64,000 bases of DNA, taken from Duganella sp. 1224 (lineage in GTDB: Bacteria; Pseudomonadota; Gammaproteobacteria; Burkholderiales; Burkholderiaceae_D). Below are positions 27,332-37,487 of the stretch, piece after piece. The DNA lies in the NCBI RefSeq assembly GCF_013408245.1, contig NZ_JACBYS010000001.1:62001-126000 (forward strand), given 5' to 3'. Under the pieces are notes generated by a model. It was not told where the DNA came from. It worked only from the letters and a program-made list of their open reading frames with translations, and did no database searches. Both the position numbers and the translations under genes were made by a program. How positions within the stretch are numbered: position 1 is the first letter of the stretch; every line of letters begins with the position of its first letter.

Positions 27332-30300
27332 ATGAAACCGCAGCCCCGTTTTAACTTGCGTCGTAAAGCCCTGGCCGTGGTGGTGGCCGCCGCCTTCAAC
27401 GTGGCCCAGGCCAATCCGGTGTCGCCGACCGTGGTGCACGGCATGGCGACGTTCAATCAGCAGGGCGGCGTGTACACCATCACCAACACGCCCAACACCA
27501 TCATCGACTGGCGCAGCTTCTCGATTGCGCCGGGCGAGATCACCCGCTTTCTCCAGCAGAGCGGCGACAGCAAGGTGCTGAACCGCGTGACCGGCGTCGA
27601 CCCGAGCCAGATCCTCGGTTCGCTGCAATCGAACGGCAAGGTGTTCCTGATCAATCCCAACGGCGTGCTGTTCGGCGCCGGCGCGCGCGTGGACGTCAAC
27701 GGCCTGGTGGCCTCCAGCCTGACTATCTCGAACGCCGATTTCCTGGCCGGCAAAAACAACTTCACCGCCGGCGACGTGGCTGGCAAGGTTGTCAACCAGG
27801 GCACGATCACCACGCCCCGCGGCGGGCAGATCTTCCTGATCGCGCCAGCGGTGGAAAACAGCGGCATCATCTCGGCGCCAAACGGCGACGTGGTGCTGGC
27901 GGCCGGCCGCAGCGTGCAGTTGTTCGACTCGGCCGATCCGAACGTGCAGGTGGTGGTGTCGGCGCCGGCCGATCAGGCGCTGAACCTGGGCAGCATCGTG
28001 GCGCAGGGCGGGCGCGTGGGTGTATACGGCGCGCTGGTCAACCAGCGTGGCGCCATCAACGCCAATAGCGCGGTGCGCGGCGAGAACGGCAAGATCGTGC
28101 TCAAGGCCAGCGGCACCACGCTGGTGGAGGCGGGCAGCACGACCACCGCCACCGGCAGCAACCTCAACACCGGCGGCGACATCCTGCTGCTGGGCCAGCA
28201 GGTGGGCGTGACCGGCAACGCGCTGGTGGACGCCAGCGGCGCGGCCGGCGGCGGCAGCGTGCTGGTCGGCGGCGACTACCAGGGCAAGAACGCGGCGGTG
28301 ACGAACGCGCAGTCCACCTACGTGGGCAAGGACGCGGTGATCAGCGCCGACGCCACGCAGCGCGGCAACGGCGGCACCGTGGTGGTGTGGAGCCAGCAGG
28401 CGACCCGCATGCACGGCGCGCTGTCGGCGCGCGGCGGCGCCTTGGGCGGCAATGGCGGCAGGGTGGAAACCTCCGGCGATTATCTGGACGTGGCCGGCGC
28501 GCGCGTGACCACCAGCGCGGCCAGGGGCAAGACCGGCAGCTGGCTGCTCGACCCGTATGACATCGAAGTGGTGAGCGGCCGCGGCGGCGTGTTGGGCGAT
28601 GCGGCCACCTTCGGCGCCGGCGCATCGACCGGCACCACGTCGATCGGGGCCGATCTGATTTCCGAATCCAGCACCAACGTGGTGCTGCAGGCCAAGCACG
28701 ACATCACCTTCAGCGCCGCCATTTATAGCGACACCACGGCCGGCCTGACGGCGCAGGCGGGCAATGACATCAAGGTCAATGCGCCCATCTACATGTACGG
28801 CGCCGTCACGCTGAGCGCCAACGACGCCGCCAGCGGCAGCGCCTCCGGCATGGGCGGCGTGACACTGGCCTCGCTCGGAAGCTCGGATGTCATCAACACT
28901 GCCGGCAGCAACCTGACGCTGCGCGGTAGCTACCTCACCATCAACGGCGCGGTGGATCTCGGCGGCGGCAGCCTGGACGCCATCGCCAACGTGGCCGGCG
29001 GCTACATCACGCTCGGCGCCAACAGCATGGTGGTCACCGGCGACGGCTATCCGGTGTTGTCTTTCGTCTCCGATAACATGAATTTGAATGGCGGCAGCGG
29101 CACCATTGCCGGCAAGACGGTGTCGTTCAAGCCGTTCACGGCCAGCCGGGGCATCGTCTTCGGCGGCACCGGCACCGGTACGCTGAACCTGACGCAGGCC
29201 GCGCTGGACAAGGTGGCCGCCGACACGCTGCTGATCGGCGACAGCGGCTCTGGCAGCATAAGCAGCGGCGGCGACGTCACGCTGAGCGGCATCAGCCACC
29301 TGCAACTGGAAAGCGCCGGTGACATTACGCTGAACCACGCGCTGAGCGGCGTGACGCAGCTGGCTGTCAGCGTCGATGGCAGCGGCACGCTGACCACCGG
29401 CGCCAACGCCACCATCCAGGCCAGTTCGGTGGCGCTGACCGGCAACAAGATGAGCCTGGGCGGCAGCATCAGCGGCGAGGGCATATCCGTCAACGTCTAC
29501 GATGCCACCACCGGCATCAGCCTCGGCGCCGAGCAGACCGACAAGTTGAGCCTGACGACCGACGAACTGAAGACGCTGAACGCGGCCACGCTGGACATCG
29601 GCACCAAGGCCGACTACACCGGCACCTTGACCGTGGCCGGCCCGGTCGACCTGAGCACCAGCACGGTGGGCCAGCTCAATCTCGGCGGCGGCGCGATTGC
29701 GGTCAACGAGGCGCTCAGCGTCAAGCAATCGCTGAACCTGACCGCGGTCAACGATATCATCGGCACCGGCGTCATCACCGCCGACAGCCTGTATGCGCAG
29801 GGTGGTCGCGTCACGCTGACCGGCGCCAATGTGGTCGGCACCCTCTCCGGCTACGCCACCAAGGGCTTCAGTTACAGCAGCGCGGGCGACATCAGCATCG
29901 GCCACGTCACCGGCTGGACCGACGGCGTTACGCTGAACGCGGTTGGCGGCATCGATCAGGGGATGGATGGTTCGCTGGACGCCACTTCGGTGTCGCTGAC
30001 GGCGGGCGGCGCCGTGCGCCTGAACGGCACCTCGAACCAGATCGCCGCGCTCAGCGCCACCAGCGTGGGGTCGCTGTCGCTGAACGATACCAGCGGCCAG
30101 ACGGTGACGCTGGGCGCCATCACGCTGAACGGCAGTAACCCGGACGGCACCATCACCGTCTACACCGTGGGCGACCTGGCGGTGGGCGGCGCGTTGAGCG
30201 CGGCCGGGCAGAGCGTGACGCTAAATGGCGCCAACGTGACCGGCGGCGGTGTGATCACCGCCGCCAATCTGAATGTCAGCGCCGGCGGCAACGTTGCGCT

Positions 30301-32563
30301 GAGCGGTGCCAACCTGGCGGCCCGTGTCAGCGGCGCCAGCGCCAACGGCAGTTTCAGCTACAACGGCTATGGCGACTACAGCGTCGGCAGCATCAGCGGT
30401 GGCGGCGGCATTGTGCTGACCGGCACCGGCGCCATTGCGCAGGCGGCCGGCGATGGCGTGCTGAATGCGCTGTCGCTGAGCGTGACCACGCCGGGCGCGG
30501 TCAGTCTGCTGGGCGATAACACCATCACGGCGCTGAGCGCGACCAATGTGGGATCGCTGTCGTTCAAGAACAGCCAGGCGCTGACGCTGGGCGATGTGTC
30601 GCTCGCTTCGGCCGCCACCGGCAACATCGACGTTGAGGCCACCGGCATCACGGTCAGCGGCACGCTGAATGGCCGGGCGCAGAACGTGGCGTTGTCGGGC
30701 AATACGGTGGTGGTCAATCACGCCGGCTCGGCGGGCAGTTTCGACATTGGCGCCAACGCGCTGACGCTGGCGGCGGACCTGAATGCGGATTATGCTGCAG
30801 TCCATCCGTACAGCAACGGCTACAGCATGGTGGTTGGCAGCGGCAGCGCTTGTGGCGCCACTTGTATGGCGGTCAGCAATTTCTGGCACCTGGCGGCGTC
30901 CACCGTGGCATTCGGCTCGACCGATGGTGTGCTCAATCTGGGCACCATTTCGGTGGCCGGCATCGTTGCCGGCGGTGGCCAGTTGGCCGGCAGCCTGAAT
31001 GCCAAGACCAACACGGTGGCACTGCTCGGCCACAGCGGCGACATCACCCAGACCGGCGCGATCAACGCGCGCGATCTGGCGCTGAAAACCAGCGGGAATA
31101 TCACGCTGACCAACGCGGGCAATACCGTCACCAATCTGGCGGCGGATCAGACCGGGTCGGGTGGCGCTTCCAGCTTCAGCAGCTTTGTCGTGACGCAGCC
31201 AGTGGTCGGCAATCTGAGTTTTGCCAATACCGGCACGCTGGCGATCGCGCAGGTGGATGGCGTCAATGGCGTGACCAGCAACGGCAACGTGGTACTCGAC
31301 GTGTTGAGCGGCGGCGTGGTGCGCGGCAGCGGCTCGGCGACGGGCGGCACGCTGAAGGCCAATGCGCTGACGCTGAACACGCAGAGCGGCGTGGGCGCCA
31401 GCGGCAGTCCGCTGGTGACCCGCGTGGCCGAGCTGACCGTGACCAATACCGCCGGCAGCGGCGGCAATGCCGGGATTTATATCGCCAATACCAATAACAA
31501 TACCGAGATGCTGACGGTGCATAACGTCAAGCAGATCGACGCCGGCGGCGGCAATGGCGGCGCGATCAGCATCGACAATACCGGCGGCATGAAGGTGATC
31601 AATGGCAGCACGGTGGCCACCACCAGTGGCGCGATCACGCTGCAGACGCATAGTCCGCTGGTGATCGATGGTGCGGTGACGTCGGACAGCGGCAACATCA
31701 CGCTGGCGGCGGGGACTGGCTATGACCCGAGCAATACGATTACCGTGGGGAGTACCGGTGTGGTGTCGTCGGCCAGCGGGCAGGTGGCCATCACGGCAAC
31801 CAGCTATGCCTCGACCGGCTCGGTGACGGCCGGGAATGGTGCGGTGACGGTGACGCTGGTGCCAGCACCGACACCGACGCCAACGCCAACGCCAACGCCA
31901 ACACCGACGCCAACACCGACGCCAACACCAACGCCAACGCCAACGCCAACGCCAACGCCAACGCCAACGCCGACGCCAACGCCGACGCCAACGCCAACGC
32001 CAACGCCAACGCCAACGCCAACGCCAACGCCAACGCCAACGCCAACGCCAACGCCAACGCCAACGCCAACGCCGACGCCAACGCCAACGCCAACGCCAAC
32101 GCCAACGCCAACCCCGACGCCAACGCCAACGCCAACGCCAACGCCAACGCCAACGCCAACGCCAACGCCGACGCCAACGCCGACGCCAACGCCGACGCCA
32201 ACGCCAACGCCAACCCCGACGCCAACGCCAACCCCGACGCCGACGCCGACGCCAACGCCAACGCCTGTGCCAACGCCGCCACCGTCGGCCGACATCTGCA
32301 CCATCGCGCCGAACTCGGCGCTGTGCCAGGTGCTGTCGCCGCCGTCGGCATCCGAGCCTTACAAGCCAGTGCAGCAAGCCTCCAACCAGGTGATCACCAT
32401 CGTCAACAGCAGCACCGCGGTGGAGAAAGGCGAATCGGGCAGAGGCGGCTCGGGCGGCAGCGGCAACTCGTCCACACCTGAAGACAAAGCCGACAAACTG
32501 GCAACCACCAAAGACACCACCGGAACCAAAAATGAAACAACTCCAAAACTCTACTGCAATTAA
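27332..32563 (+). CDS. TpsA2: second two-partner-secretion exoprotein with a long Pro-Thr stalk
   Basis: A 1743-aa protein preceded by CGGAGAACAAG. The N-terminal signal ([20 protein letters not shown]) and TPS domain (NPNGVLFG) are nearly those of TpsA1. The middle is a different beta-helix made of LTLNG, GNITL and GAVTL-type turns without GLUG or MBG modules. Residues of about 1511-1650 are an uninterrupted Pro-Thr dipeptide tract. After it come [20 protein letters not shown] (two Cys) and a C-terminal 60-residue module like that of TpsA1, ending Leu-Tyr-Cys-Asn. The Pro-Thr tract may act as a rigid stalk lifting the beta-helix from the cell. The 3' end overlaps the FecR-domain gene by 32 bp. 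Confidence 0.93.
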   Translation: MKPQPRFNLRRKALAVVVAAAFNVAQANPVSPTVVHGMATFNQQGGVYTITNTPNTIIDWRSFSIAPGEITRFLQQSGDSKVLNRVTGVDPSQILGSLQSNGKVFLINPNGVLFGAGARVDVNGLVASSLTISNADFLAGKNNFTAGDVAGKVVNQGTITTPRGGQIFLIAPAVENSGIISAPNGDVVLAAGRSVQLFDSADPNVQVVVSAPADQALNLGSIVAQGGRVGVYGALVNQRGAINANSAVRGENGKIVLKASGTTLVEAGSTTTATGSNLNTGGDILLLGQQVGVTGNALVDASGAAGGGSVLVGGDYQGKNAAVTNAQSTYVGKDAVISADATQRGNGGTVVVWSQQATRMHGALSARGGALGGNGGRVETSGDYLDVAGARVTTSAARGKTGSWLLDPYDIEVVSGRGGVLGDAATFGAGASTGTTSIGADLISESSTNVVLQAKHDITFSAAIYSDTTAGLTAQAGNDIKVNAPIYMYGAVTLSANDAASGSASGMGGVTLASLGSSDVINTAGSNLTLRGSYLTINGAVDLGGGSLDAIANVAGGYITLGANSMVVTGDGYPVLSFVSDNMNLNGGSGTIAGKTVSFKPFTASRGIVFGGTGTGTLNLTQAALDKVAADTLLIGDSGSGSISSGGDVTLSGISHLQLESAGDITLNHALSGVTQLAVSVDGSGTLTTGANATIQASSVALTGNKMSLGGSISGEGISVNVYDATTGISLGAEQTDKLSLTTDELKTLNAATLDIGTKADYTGTLTVAGPVDLSTSTVGQLNLGGGAIAVNEALSVKQSLNLTAVNDIIGTGVITADSLYAQGGRVTLTGANVVGTLSGYATKGFSYSSAGDISIGHVTGWTDGVTLNAVGGIDQGMDGSLDATSVSLTAGGAVRLNGTSNQIAALSATSVGSLSLNDTSGQTVTLGAITLNGSNPDGTITVYTVGDLAVGGALSAAGQSVTLNGANVTGGGVITAANLNVSAGGNVALSGANLAARVSGASANGSFSYNGYGDYSVGSISGGGGIVLTGTGAIAQAAGDGVLNALSLSVTTPGAVSLLGDNTITALSATNVGSLSFKNSQALTLGDVSLASAATGNIDVEATGITVSGTLNGRAQNVALSGNTVVVNHAGSAGSFDIGANALTLAADLNADYAAVHPYSNGYSMVVGSGSACGATCMAVSNFWHLAASTVAFGSTDGVLNLGTISVAGIVAGGGQLAGSLNAKTNTVALLGHSGDITQTGAINARDLALKTSGNITLTNAGNTVTNLAADQTGSGGASSFSSFVVTQPVVGNLSFANTGTLAIAQVDGVNGVTSNGNVVLDVLSGGVVRGSGSATGGTLKANALTLNTQSGVGASGSPLVTRVAELTVTNTAGSGGNAGIYIANTNNNTEMLTVHNVKQIDAGGGNGGAISIDNTGGMKVINGSTVATTSGAITLQTHSPLVIDGAVTSDSGNITLAAGTGYDPSNTITVGSTGVVSSASGQVAITATSYASTGSVTAGNGAVTVTLVPAPTPTPTPTPTPTPTPTPTPTPTPTPTPTPTPTPTPTPTPTPTPTPTPTPTPTPTPTPTPTPTPTPTPTPTPTPTPTPTPTPTPTPTPTPTPTPTPTPTPTPTPTPTPTPTPTPTPTPTPTPTPTPTPTPTPTPVPTPPPSADICTIAPNSALCQVLSPPSASEPYKPVQQASNQVITIVNSSTAVEKGESGRGGSGGSGNSSTPEDKADKLATTKDTTGTKNETTPKLYCN
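27602..28301 (+). repeat. Second copy of the 700-bp TPS-domain block (partner of 19951-20650)
   Basis: Direct-orientation copy inside tpsA2. The two copies flank tpsB, so recombination between them could delete or duplicate the 7.65 kb between them while leaving a fused tpsA gene. Confidence 0.85.
31862..32284 (+). repeat. Hexanucleotide (ACGCCA-type) tract coding for about 70 Pro-Thr dipeptides
   Basis: Roughly 420 bp of six-base units, mostly ACG-CCA with scattered ACG-CCG, ACC-CCG and ACA-CCG variants, in frame with tpsA2. Gain or loss of units never shifts the frame, so stalk length can vary freely by slippage. Confidence 0.97.
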
Positions 32564-33281
32564 AGCCTGGCTGGCGCTGATGTTGTTCTGCGTGGCCAGC
32601 CTGAGCTGGGCCGCGCAGGTGGCGGGCACCATTGTGCAGCTGAGCGGTCCACTGATGGCGCGCAAGGCCGATGGCGCCGTGCGGGTGCTGTCCATGAAGT
32701 CGGAGGTGGAAAGCGGCGACACCCTGGTGACCGAGAAAAACACCTACGCCATGGTCAAATTCATCGACAACAGCGAAATCACGCTGAAGCCCTCGACCAC
32801 CTTCAAGGTCGAGAACTTCGCCTACGACGCCGGCAACCCGGACGGCGACAACGCCTCCTTCAACCTGGTCAAAGGCGGGCTGCGCTCGGTAACCGGTCTG
32901 CTCGGCAAGCGCAACAAGGAAAAGTTCGCGATGAAGACGCCCAGCGCCACCATCGGCATCCGCGGCACCACCTTCATCGCCGACATCGTCCCGCTTGGCG
33001 CCGTGCCGCCAGTGCCATCGAGCGGCACGCAGGGCGTGGCGCCAGGCCTCTACCTCCAGGTACTGGATGGGATAGTCTTGCTGAGCAACCAGGGCGGTTC
33101 GCAATTGTTCAATGCCGGCCAGTTTGGCTTTACACCCAATTTCACCGTGCCGCCCATCGTGCTGCCGCAGAATCCCGGCTTGAAGTTCACGCCGCCGCCT
33201 ATCTTCAACACCAACATCGGCGAGCCCGGCAACAGCGGCGCAACGACGAAGCCCAATACGGTCGATTGCGAAGTCCGCTAA
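32532..33281 (+). CDS. FecR-domain periplasmic protein overlapping the end of tpsA2
   Basis: A 249-aa protein with a signal peptide ([17 protein letters not shown]). It has a FecR-type domain: [57 protein letters not shown] and the conserved [15 protein letters not shown]. The C-terminus is Pro/Gly-rich with a late Cys (TVDCEVR). It is not next to a sigma factor or TonB receptor, so a classical iron-signalling role is unlikely. Such stand-alone FecR proteins probably bind envelope polymers or exported proteins. The ATG lies 32 bp inside tpsA2 in another frame, so translation is likely coupled to it. Confidence 0.87.
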   Translation: MKQLQNSTAIKAWLALMLFCVASLSWAAQVAGTIVQLSGPLMARKADGAVRVLSMKSEVESGDTLVTEKNTYAMVKFIDNSEITLKPSTTFKVENFAYDAGNPDGDNASFNLVKGGLRSVTGLLGKRNKEKFAMKTPSATIGIRGTTFIADIVPLGAVPPVPSSGTQGVAPGLYLQVLDGIVLLSNQGGSQLFNAGQFGFTPNFTVPPIVLPQNPGLKFTPPPIFNTNIGEPGNSGATTKPNTVDCEVR

Positions 33282-33288
33282 AAAAACC

Positions 33289-33319
33289 TTGACCTTCCAA
33301 TCGTGGGATACTTGATGCT
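33289..33319 (+). promoter_or_regulatory. Putative CueR-controlled promoter of copA, with a degenerate right half-site
   Basis: A -35 TTGACC at 33289-33294 overlaps the CueR half-site ACCTTCC (33292-33298). The partner half after seven bases reads GGGATACT-like, matching GGAAGGT at only four of seven positions. With the 19-bp spacer typical of MerR-family promoters the -10 would be GATGCT (33314-33319), which is weak. Confidence 0.6.
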
Positions 33320-33350
33320 GTAGGTATGAAAATACAGCATCGGGTGTCCC

Positions 33351-35642
33351 ATGAATCAGCAAGCGATCAAAATTGACGGCATGAGCTGCGCCTCCTGCGT
33401 GGGCAGGGTGGAGCGGGTGCTGGCGGCGGTGCCGGGCGTCGACAAAGTCAGTGTCAATCTGGCAACCGAGATGGCGCGCGTCGAATCGGCCGAGCCGGTC
33501 GACTTTGCCGTGCTGGCGCAAGCCATCGACAAGGCCGGCTACCAGGCCTCGTTGCCGCCGCCCGAGCCGGGCAGCGCGCCCACGCCAGTGTCGTCGTCGG
33601 CCGCAGGCACGGGCACGGGCGCAGGCGCAGGCGCAGCCGCAGCCGCGCAAGCTGGCCGCGCGGCTGCGGCGCCGCTGCTGGCGCCCACCGGCGGTGCCGC
33701 CGTGGCGCTGTCGGCGCTGTTTTCCCTTCCCCTGATTGTGCCCATGCTGCTGGAACTGGCCGGCGTCCACTGGATGCTGGACGGCCGGCTGCAATGGCTG
33801 CTGGCGACGCCGGTGCAGTTCTGGCTCGGCGCGCGTTTCTATCGCGCCGGCTGGCTGGCCGCCAAGGCGCGCAGCGGCAATATGGATCTGCTGGTGGCGC
33901 TGGGCACCAGTGCGGCATACGGCCTGAGTGTCTATCAGCTGCTGATGGCGGGCGCCATGCCGCACCTGTATTTTGAAGCGTCGGCAGTGGTCATCACGCT
34001 GGTCCTGCTGGGCAAGTGGCTGGAGGCGCGCGCCAAGCGCCAGACCGCGCAGGCCATCCGCGCGCTGCAAACGCTGCGTCCTGAGTCGGCGCGCGTGCGG
34101 CGCGGCGGGGAGGATGTGGATGTCGCCATTCACGAGGTCAAGGTGGGCGACATCATCGTCGCGCGTCCCGGGGAACGCATTGCCGCCGACGGCGTGGTGA
34201 CCGAAGGCGCCAGCCATGTGGACGAGGCGCTGATCACCGGCGAGAGCCTGCCGGTGGCGCGGCACGCGGGCGAGCGCGTGACCGGGGGCGCGATCAATGG
34301 CGAAGGCCTGCTGCTGGTGCGCGTGACGGCGGTGGGCGCGGAAAGCACACTGTCGCGCATCATCCGCCTGGTGGAGGACGCGCAGGCGGCCAAGGCGCCG
34401 GTGCAGCACCTGGTGGACCGCGTCAGCGCGATCTTCGTGCCGGTGGTGCTGGTGCTGGCGCTGCTGACCTTCGCCGGCTGGTGGATGGCCGGCGGCGATG
34501 TGGAGCGGGCCATCATCAACGCGGTAGCGGTGCTGGTGATTGCCTGTCCGTGCGCGCTGGGGCTGGCCACCCCGGCCGCCATCATGGCCGGCACTGGCGT
34601 GGCGGCGCGCTACGGTATCCTGATCAAGGACGCCGAGGCGCTGGAACTGGCGCACCGCATCACCACCGTGGCCTTCGACAAAACCGGCACCCTGACCGAG
34701 GGGCAGCCATCGCTGGCCGCGCTGGTGCCGGCGCCGGGCGTCGCCGACGCGCGCCTGCTGCAACTGGCCGCCGCCGTGCAGCGCGGCAGCGAGCACGCGC
34801 TGGCCCGCGCCGTCCAGCAAGCCGCCGCAGTTGCAGCCGACGGTATCGCCGCGCCATCGTCCCCCGCCGCCGGCCCGCTGCTGGCATCCGACATCAGCGC
34901 CTTGCCCGGCCGCGGCGTCTCGGCCACGGTGAACGGCATGCGGCTGCTGCTGGGCAGCACGCGCTTGATGCAGGAGCAGGGCATCGCACTGCAAGCGCTA
35001 TCGCAGCGCGCCGCAGCGCTGGAGCAATCCGGCCACACCATCTCCTGGCTGGCAGACGCCGGCAACAGCCAGCTCCTTGGCCTGCTGGCCTTCGGCGACC
35101 GCCTCAAACCGCAAGCCCAAGCCGCCATCGCCGCACTCCACGCCATGGGCATCCACACCGTGCTCCTGACCGGCGACAACCAGGGCAGCGCCAACGCCGT
35201 CGGCCAGCAGCTTGGCGTGCGGCGCATCGTCGCCAACATGCTGCCGGCCGATAAAGCCGGCACCATCGCCGCGCTCAAACAGGACGGCGGCACCATCGCC
35301 ATGGTCGGCGACGGCATCAACGACGCGCCGGCGCTGGCCGCCGCCGACGTCGGCATTGCCATGTCCAGCGGCACCGACGTCGCCATGCACGCCGCCGGCG
35401 TCACGCTGATGCGCGGCGACCCGGCGCTGGTGGCGGCGGCCATCTCGATCTCGCGCCGCACCTACGGCAAGATCCGCCAGAACCTGTTCTGGGCCTTTAT
35501 CTACAACCTGATCGGCATCCCGCTGGCTGCCTTCGGCCTGCTCAACCCCATAGTGGCCGGCGGCGCGATGGCCCTCAGCTCGGTCAGCGTGATCAGTAAC
35601 GCGCTGCTGCTGCGCCGCTGGAAACCGGAGAACCAGTCATGA
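33351..35642 (+). CDS. copA: Copper-exporting P1B-type ATPase
   Basis: A 763-aa membrane ATPase. It has one N-terminal heavy-metal domain with [11 protein letters not shown] (Cys13, Cys16), followed by an Ala/Gly/Pro-rich linker. The transmembrane copper site is CPC (399-401, [14 protein letters not shown]), the phosphorylation site DKTGTLTEG (Asp443), and the hinge [19 protein letters not shown]. These identify Cu(I) export from the cytoplasm. An ATGA overlap couples it to cueR. A CueR half-site lies 50 bp upstream. The following GST gene may be read through from this unit. Confidence 0.96.
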   Translation: MNQQAIKIDGMSCASCVGRVERVLAAVPGVDKVSVNLATEMARVESAEPVDFAVLAQAIDKAGYQASLPPPEPGSAPTPVSSSAAGTGTGAGAGAAAAAQAGRAAAAPLLAPTGGAAVALSALFSLPLIVPMLLELAGVHWMLDGRLQWLLATPVQFWLGARFYRAGWLAAKARSGNMDLLVALGTSAAYGLSVYQLLMAGAMPHLYFEASAVVITLVLLGKWLEARAKRQTAQAIRALQTLRPESARVRRGGEDVDVAIHEVKVGDIIVARPGERIAADGVVTEGASHVDEALITGESLPVARHAGERVTGGAINGEGLLLVRVTAVGAESTLSRIIRLVEDAQAAKAPVQHLVDRVSAIFVPVVLVLALLTFAGWWMAGGDVERAIINAVAVLVIACPCALGLATPAAIMAGTGVAARYGILIKDAEALELAHRITTVAFDKTGTLTEGQPSLAALVPAPGVADARLLQLAAAVQRGSEHALARAVQQAAAVAADGIAAPSSPAAGPLLASDISALPGRGVSATVNGMRLLLGSTRLMQEQGIALQALSQRAAALEQSGHTISWLADAGNSQLLGLLAFGDRLKPQAQAAIAALHAMGIHTVLLTGDNQGSANAVGQQLGVRRIVANMLPADKAGTIAALKQDGGTIAMVGDGINDAPALAAADVGIAMSSGTDVAMHAAGVTLMRGDPALVAAAISISRRTYGKIRQNLFWAFIYNLIGIPLAAFGLLNPIVAGGAMALSSVSVISNALLLRRWKPENQS

Positions 35643-36025
35643 ACATCGGACAAGCCGCAACGGCCACCGGCATCTCGGCCAAAATGATCCGTTACTACGA
35701 AAGCATCGCCCTGATCCCGCCCGGCAAGCGCAGCGACGCCGGCTACCGCATCTACGGCGACAACGACCTGCACACGCTGCGCTTCGTCAAGCGCGCGCGC
35801 TTGTTGGGCTTCTCGCTGGAGCAGATCCGCGACCTGCTGTCGCTATGGCAGAACAAGGAGCGCGCCAGCGCCGACGTCAAGACCATCGCCATGGGCCACG
35901 TGGCCGAACTCAATCAGCGCATCGCCGAACTGACCGAGATGCGCGACACGCTGCAGACCATGGCCAGTTGCTGCCACGGCGACCAGCGTCCCGACTGTCC
36001 GATCCTGCAACGCCTGGCCGATTGA
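35639..36025 (+). CDS. cueR: CueR-type MerR-family copper-responsive regulator
   Basis: A 128-aa MerR protein with an N-terminal winged helix ([31 protein letters not shown]), a dimerisation helix and the metal-binding loop [13 protein letters not shown]. Cys112 and Cys120 are the Cu(I) ligands of CueR, and Ser77, the residue that marks monovalent-metal sensors, is present. It activates copA and copZ by unwinding promoters with 19-bp spacers. It is encoded inside the operon it should control, overlapping copA by 4 bp. Confidence 0.94.
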   Translation: MNIGQAATATGISAKMIRYYESIALIPPGKRSDAGYRIYGDNDLHTLRFVKRARLLGFSLEQIRDLLSLWQNKERASADVKTIAMGHVAELNQRIAELTEMRDTLQTMASCCHGDQRPDCPILQRLAD

Positions 36026-36094
36026 GAGCGGCGGCGGCCAAAAAGCGCGCTGAATCGGGCTCCGTCATCGCGGTGCCGGTGCTACCATGGCCGC

Positions 36095-36814
36095 ATGACG
36101 ACTCCATACCAACTCTATTACTGGGACGGCTTGCAGGGCCGTGGCGAATTTGTGCGGCTGGCGCTGGAGGAAGCCGGCGTGCCGTATGTGGACGTGGCGC
36201 GCGGGAAGGGGGGCATGGCGGCACTGAAGGCCAGCCTGGATGGCGGCAAGGTCGATCATCCGTCGTTCGCGCCGCCGGTGCTGCGCGCGGGCGAATTGCT
36301 GATCGGGCAGACCGCCAATATCCTGCAGTTTCTCGGCGCGCGGCATGGGCTGGCGCCACGTTCGCAGGAAGGGCGCTTGTGGACCAATCAGCTGCAGCTG
36401 ACGATCGCCGATATGGTGGCGGAGGCGCATGATACGCACCATCCGATTTCCACCAACGCCTACTACGAGGATCAGAAAAAGGAAGCCAAGGCGCGGTCGA
36501 AGGATTTCCGCGCGCAGCGGATTCCGAAGTTCCTCGATTATTTTGAAGGCATCATGGAGCGCAATCCGGGGCGGGGCGGTTACGCGGTGGGATCGCGGCT
36601 GTCGTACGTGGACCTGTCGCTGTTCCAGCTGCTCGATGGGCTGATGTACGCCTTCCCCAAGACGATGGCCAAACTGGCGCCATCCTATCCGCGCCTGCAT
36701 GCGCTGCACGCGAAAGTGGCGCAGCGGCCCAACATCGCAGCCTACCTCAACTCGACGCGGCGGATTGCGAACAACGAGACGGATATCTTCCGTCATTATC
36801 CGGAGCTGGAGTAG
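36095..36814 (+). CDS. Glutathione S-transferase family protein
   Basis: A 239-aa cytosolic GST. The N-terminal thioredoxin-like domain has YQLYYWDGLQGRGEFVRLALE, and APPVLRAGELLIGQTANILQFL supplies the cis-Pro and the Gln-Thr/Ser glutathione contacts. The C-terminal helical domain has VGSRLSYVDLSLFQLLDGL with the conserved Asp. It conjugates or reduces glutathione-linked substrates; the specific one is unknown. No Shine-Dalgarno precedes the ATG; a -10-like TACCAT (36083-36088) ends six bases before it, as at dnaB. An earlier ATG at 36087 meets a stop after three codons. Confidence 0.92.
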   Translation: MTTPYQLYYWDGLQGRGEFVRLALEEAGVPYVDVARGKGGMAALKASLDGGKVDHPSFAPPVLRAGELLIGQTANILQFLGARHGLAPRSQEGRLWTNQLQLTIADMVAEAHDTHHPISTNAYYEDQKKEAKARSKDFRAQRIPKFLDYFEGIMERNPGRGGYAVGSRLSYVDLSLFQLLDGLMYAFPKTMAKLAPSYPRLHALHAKVAQRPNIAAYLNSTRRIANNETDIFRHYPELE

Positions 36815-36871
36815 CGGGCGCTCGCGTTGCCGGAAGATTTGGTACGGCGCAGACGGAAGTGAGGTTTGGAT

Positions 36872-37141
36872 ATGCTTTACCCTTTGTATGTATGGAAAGA
36901 TGACGGCAGCGCTTACGGTGCTAGTTTTCCCGATTTTCCGGGTGTGCACACCGCAGCTGATGAGCTGATCGATCTGCCTGCGATGGCCCAGGAGGCAGCT
37001 TGGACGATGTATGAGGATGGTGACAGCGCTTTGCCTCCACCATCCACCATTGAATCGTGGCTTGATGATGCGCGCTTCCAGGATGGTTTTTGGATGATGG
37101 TGGAGATCAAAACGACCGCAGAGCTTACTGCGGGCCGTTAA
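36872..37141 (+). CDS. HicB-like antitoxin-type protein, without an adjacent HicA
   Basis: An 89-aa protein starting MLYPLYVWKDDGSAYGASFPDFPGVHTAADEL, the partially degraded RNase H fold typical of HicB (Y....DF.DFPG..T.gdt), and ending in VEIKTTAEL. The ATG at 36872 follows GAGG at a seven-base distance; a TTG at 36866 is also in frame. The C-terminal DNA-binding domain is short or missing. The 57 bp to the GST gene hold no hicA, and the next gene on the other side is the convergent copZ. It is a solitary HicB-domain protein. Confidence 0.75.
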   Translation: MLYPLYVWKDDGSAYGASFPDFPGVHTAADELIDLPAMAQEAAWTMYEDGDSALPPPSTIESWLDDARFQDGFWMMVEIKTTAELTAGR

Positions 37142-37145
37142 ATTC

Positions 37146-37167
37146 ACGGCGTCAAGGAGGACGCCGT
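37146..37167. terminator. Hairpin between convergent hicB-like and copZ genes
   Basis: Perfect 8-bp arms ACGGCGTC and GACGCCGT flank a six-base loop (AAGGAG). The T-tract is short on the plus strand (TTGTG) and absent on the minus strand, so this is a weak terminator at best. Confidence 0.45.
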
Positions 37168-37179
37168 TTGTGCGCGCGA

Positions 37180-37380
37180 TCAGGCGGCGCTGGTGACCGG
37201 GTAGCCGGCGTCGGCGATGGCGGATTTCAGTGGGGCCAGCGGCGTGGCGCTGTCGATCCTGACCGATTTGGTGGCCAGGTCGACTTCCACTTTGGCGCTG
37301 GCGTCGATGGCTTGCACGGCCTTGGTGACGGCGCCCACGCAGTGGCCGCAGCTCATGTTTTCTACTTGAAGCTGGTACAT
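37180..37380 (-). CDS. copZ: Copper chaperone with heavy-metal-associated domain
   Basis: A 66-aa HMA-domain protein: MYQLQVENMSCGHCVGAVTKAV carries the CxxC motif (Cys11, Cys14), and the beta-alpha-beta-beta-alpha-beta pattern is complete (KVEVDLATKSVRI, SAIADAGYPV). It carries Cu(I) in the cytoplasm to CopA. A near-perfect CueR promoter lies just upstream, so it belongs to the same regulon as copA although it is 1.5 kb away on the other strand. The Shine-Dalgarno is TGAGGAG. Confidence 0.94.
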   Translation of the reverse strand: MYQLQVENMSCGHCVGAVTKAVQAIDASAKVEVDLATKSVRIDSATPLAPLKSAIADAGYPVTSAA

Positions 37381-37411
37381 CGCATACTCCTCAATCAGTG
37401 TCGATACCCGT

Positions 37412-37442
37412 ACTTTAATCCTTCCTGCCGTGGGAAGGTCAA
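37412..37442 (-). promoter_or_regulatory. CueR-controlled promoter of copZ
   Basis: On the minus strand, TTGACC (37442-37437) is followed by a 19-bp spacer containing the palindrome ACCTTCC-CACGGCA-GGAAGGA, and then TAAAGT as the -10 (37417-37412). The spacing and the 7-7-7 inverted repeat match the CueR operator of copper genes, with one mismatch in the right arm. Confidence 0.9.
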
Positions 37443-37487
37443 GCGTTACTGTATGATTGCCAAATCCTTAACTCGCCGGAATGATCG

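Noticed and set aside
23749..27456. Minus-strand frame of 1235 codons opposite tpsA1 and tpsB
   Set aside because: It spans two well-supported plus-strand genes and reads as Gly/Arg/Ala repeats produced by the antisense of repeat sequence.
31791..32351. Minus-strand frames of Ala/Leu or Gly/Val repeats opposite the Pro-Thr tract
   Set aside because: Any hexanucleotide repeat is open in several frames; there is no ribosome-binding site or non-repeat domain.
36815..36871. hicA toxin gene upstream of the first HicB-like gene
   Set aside because: Only 57 bp are available and no frame shows the HicA pattern.
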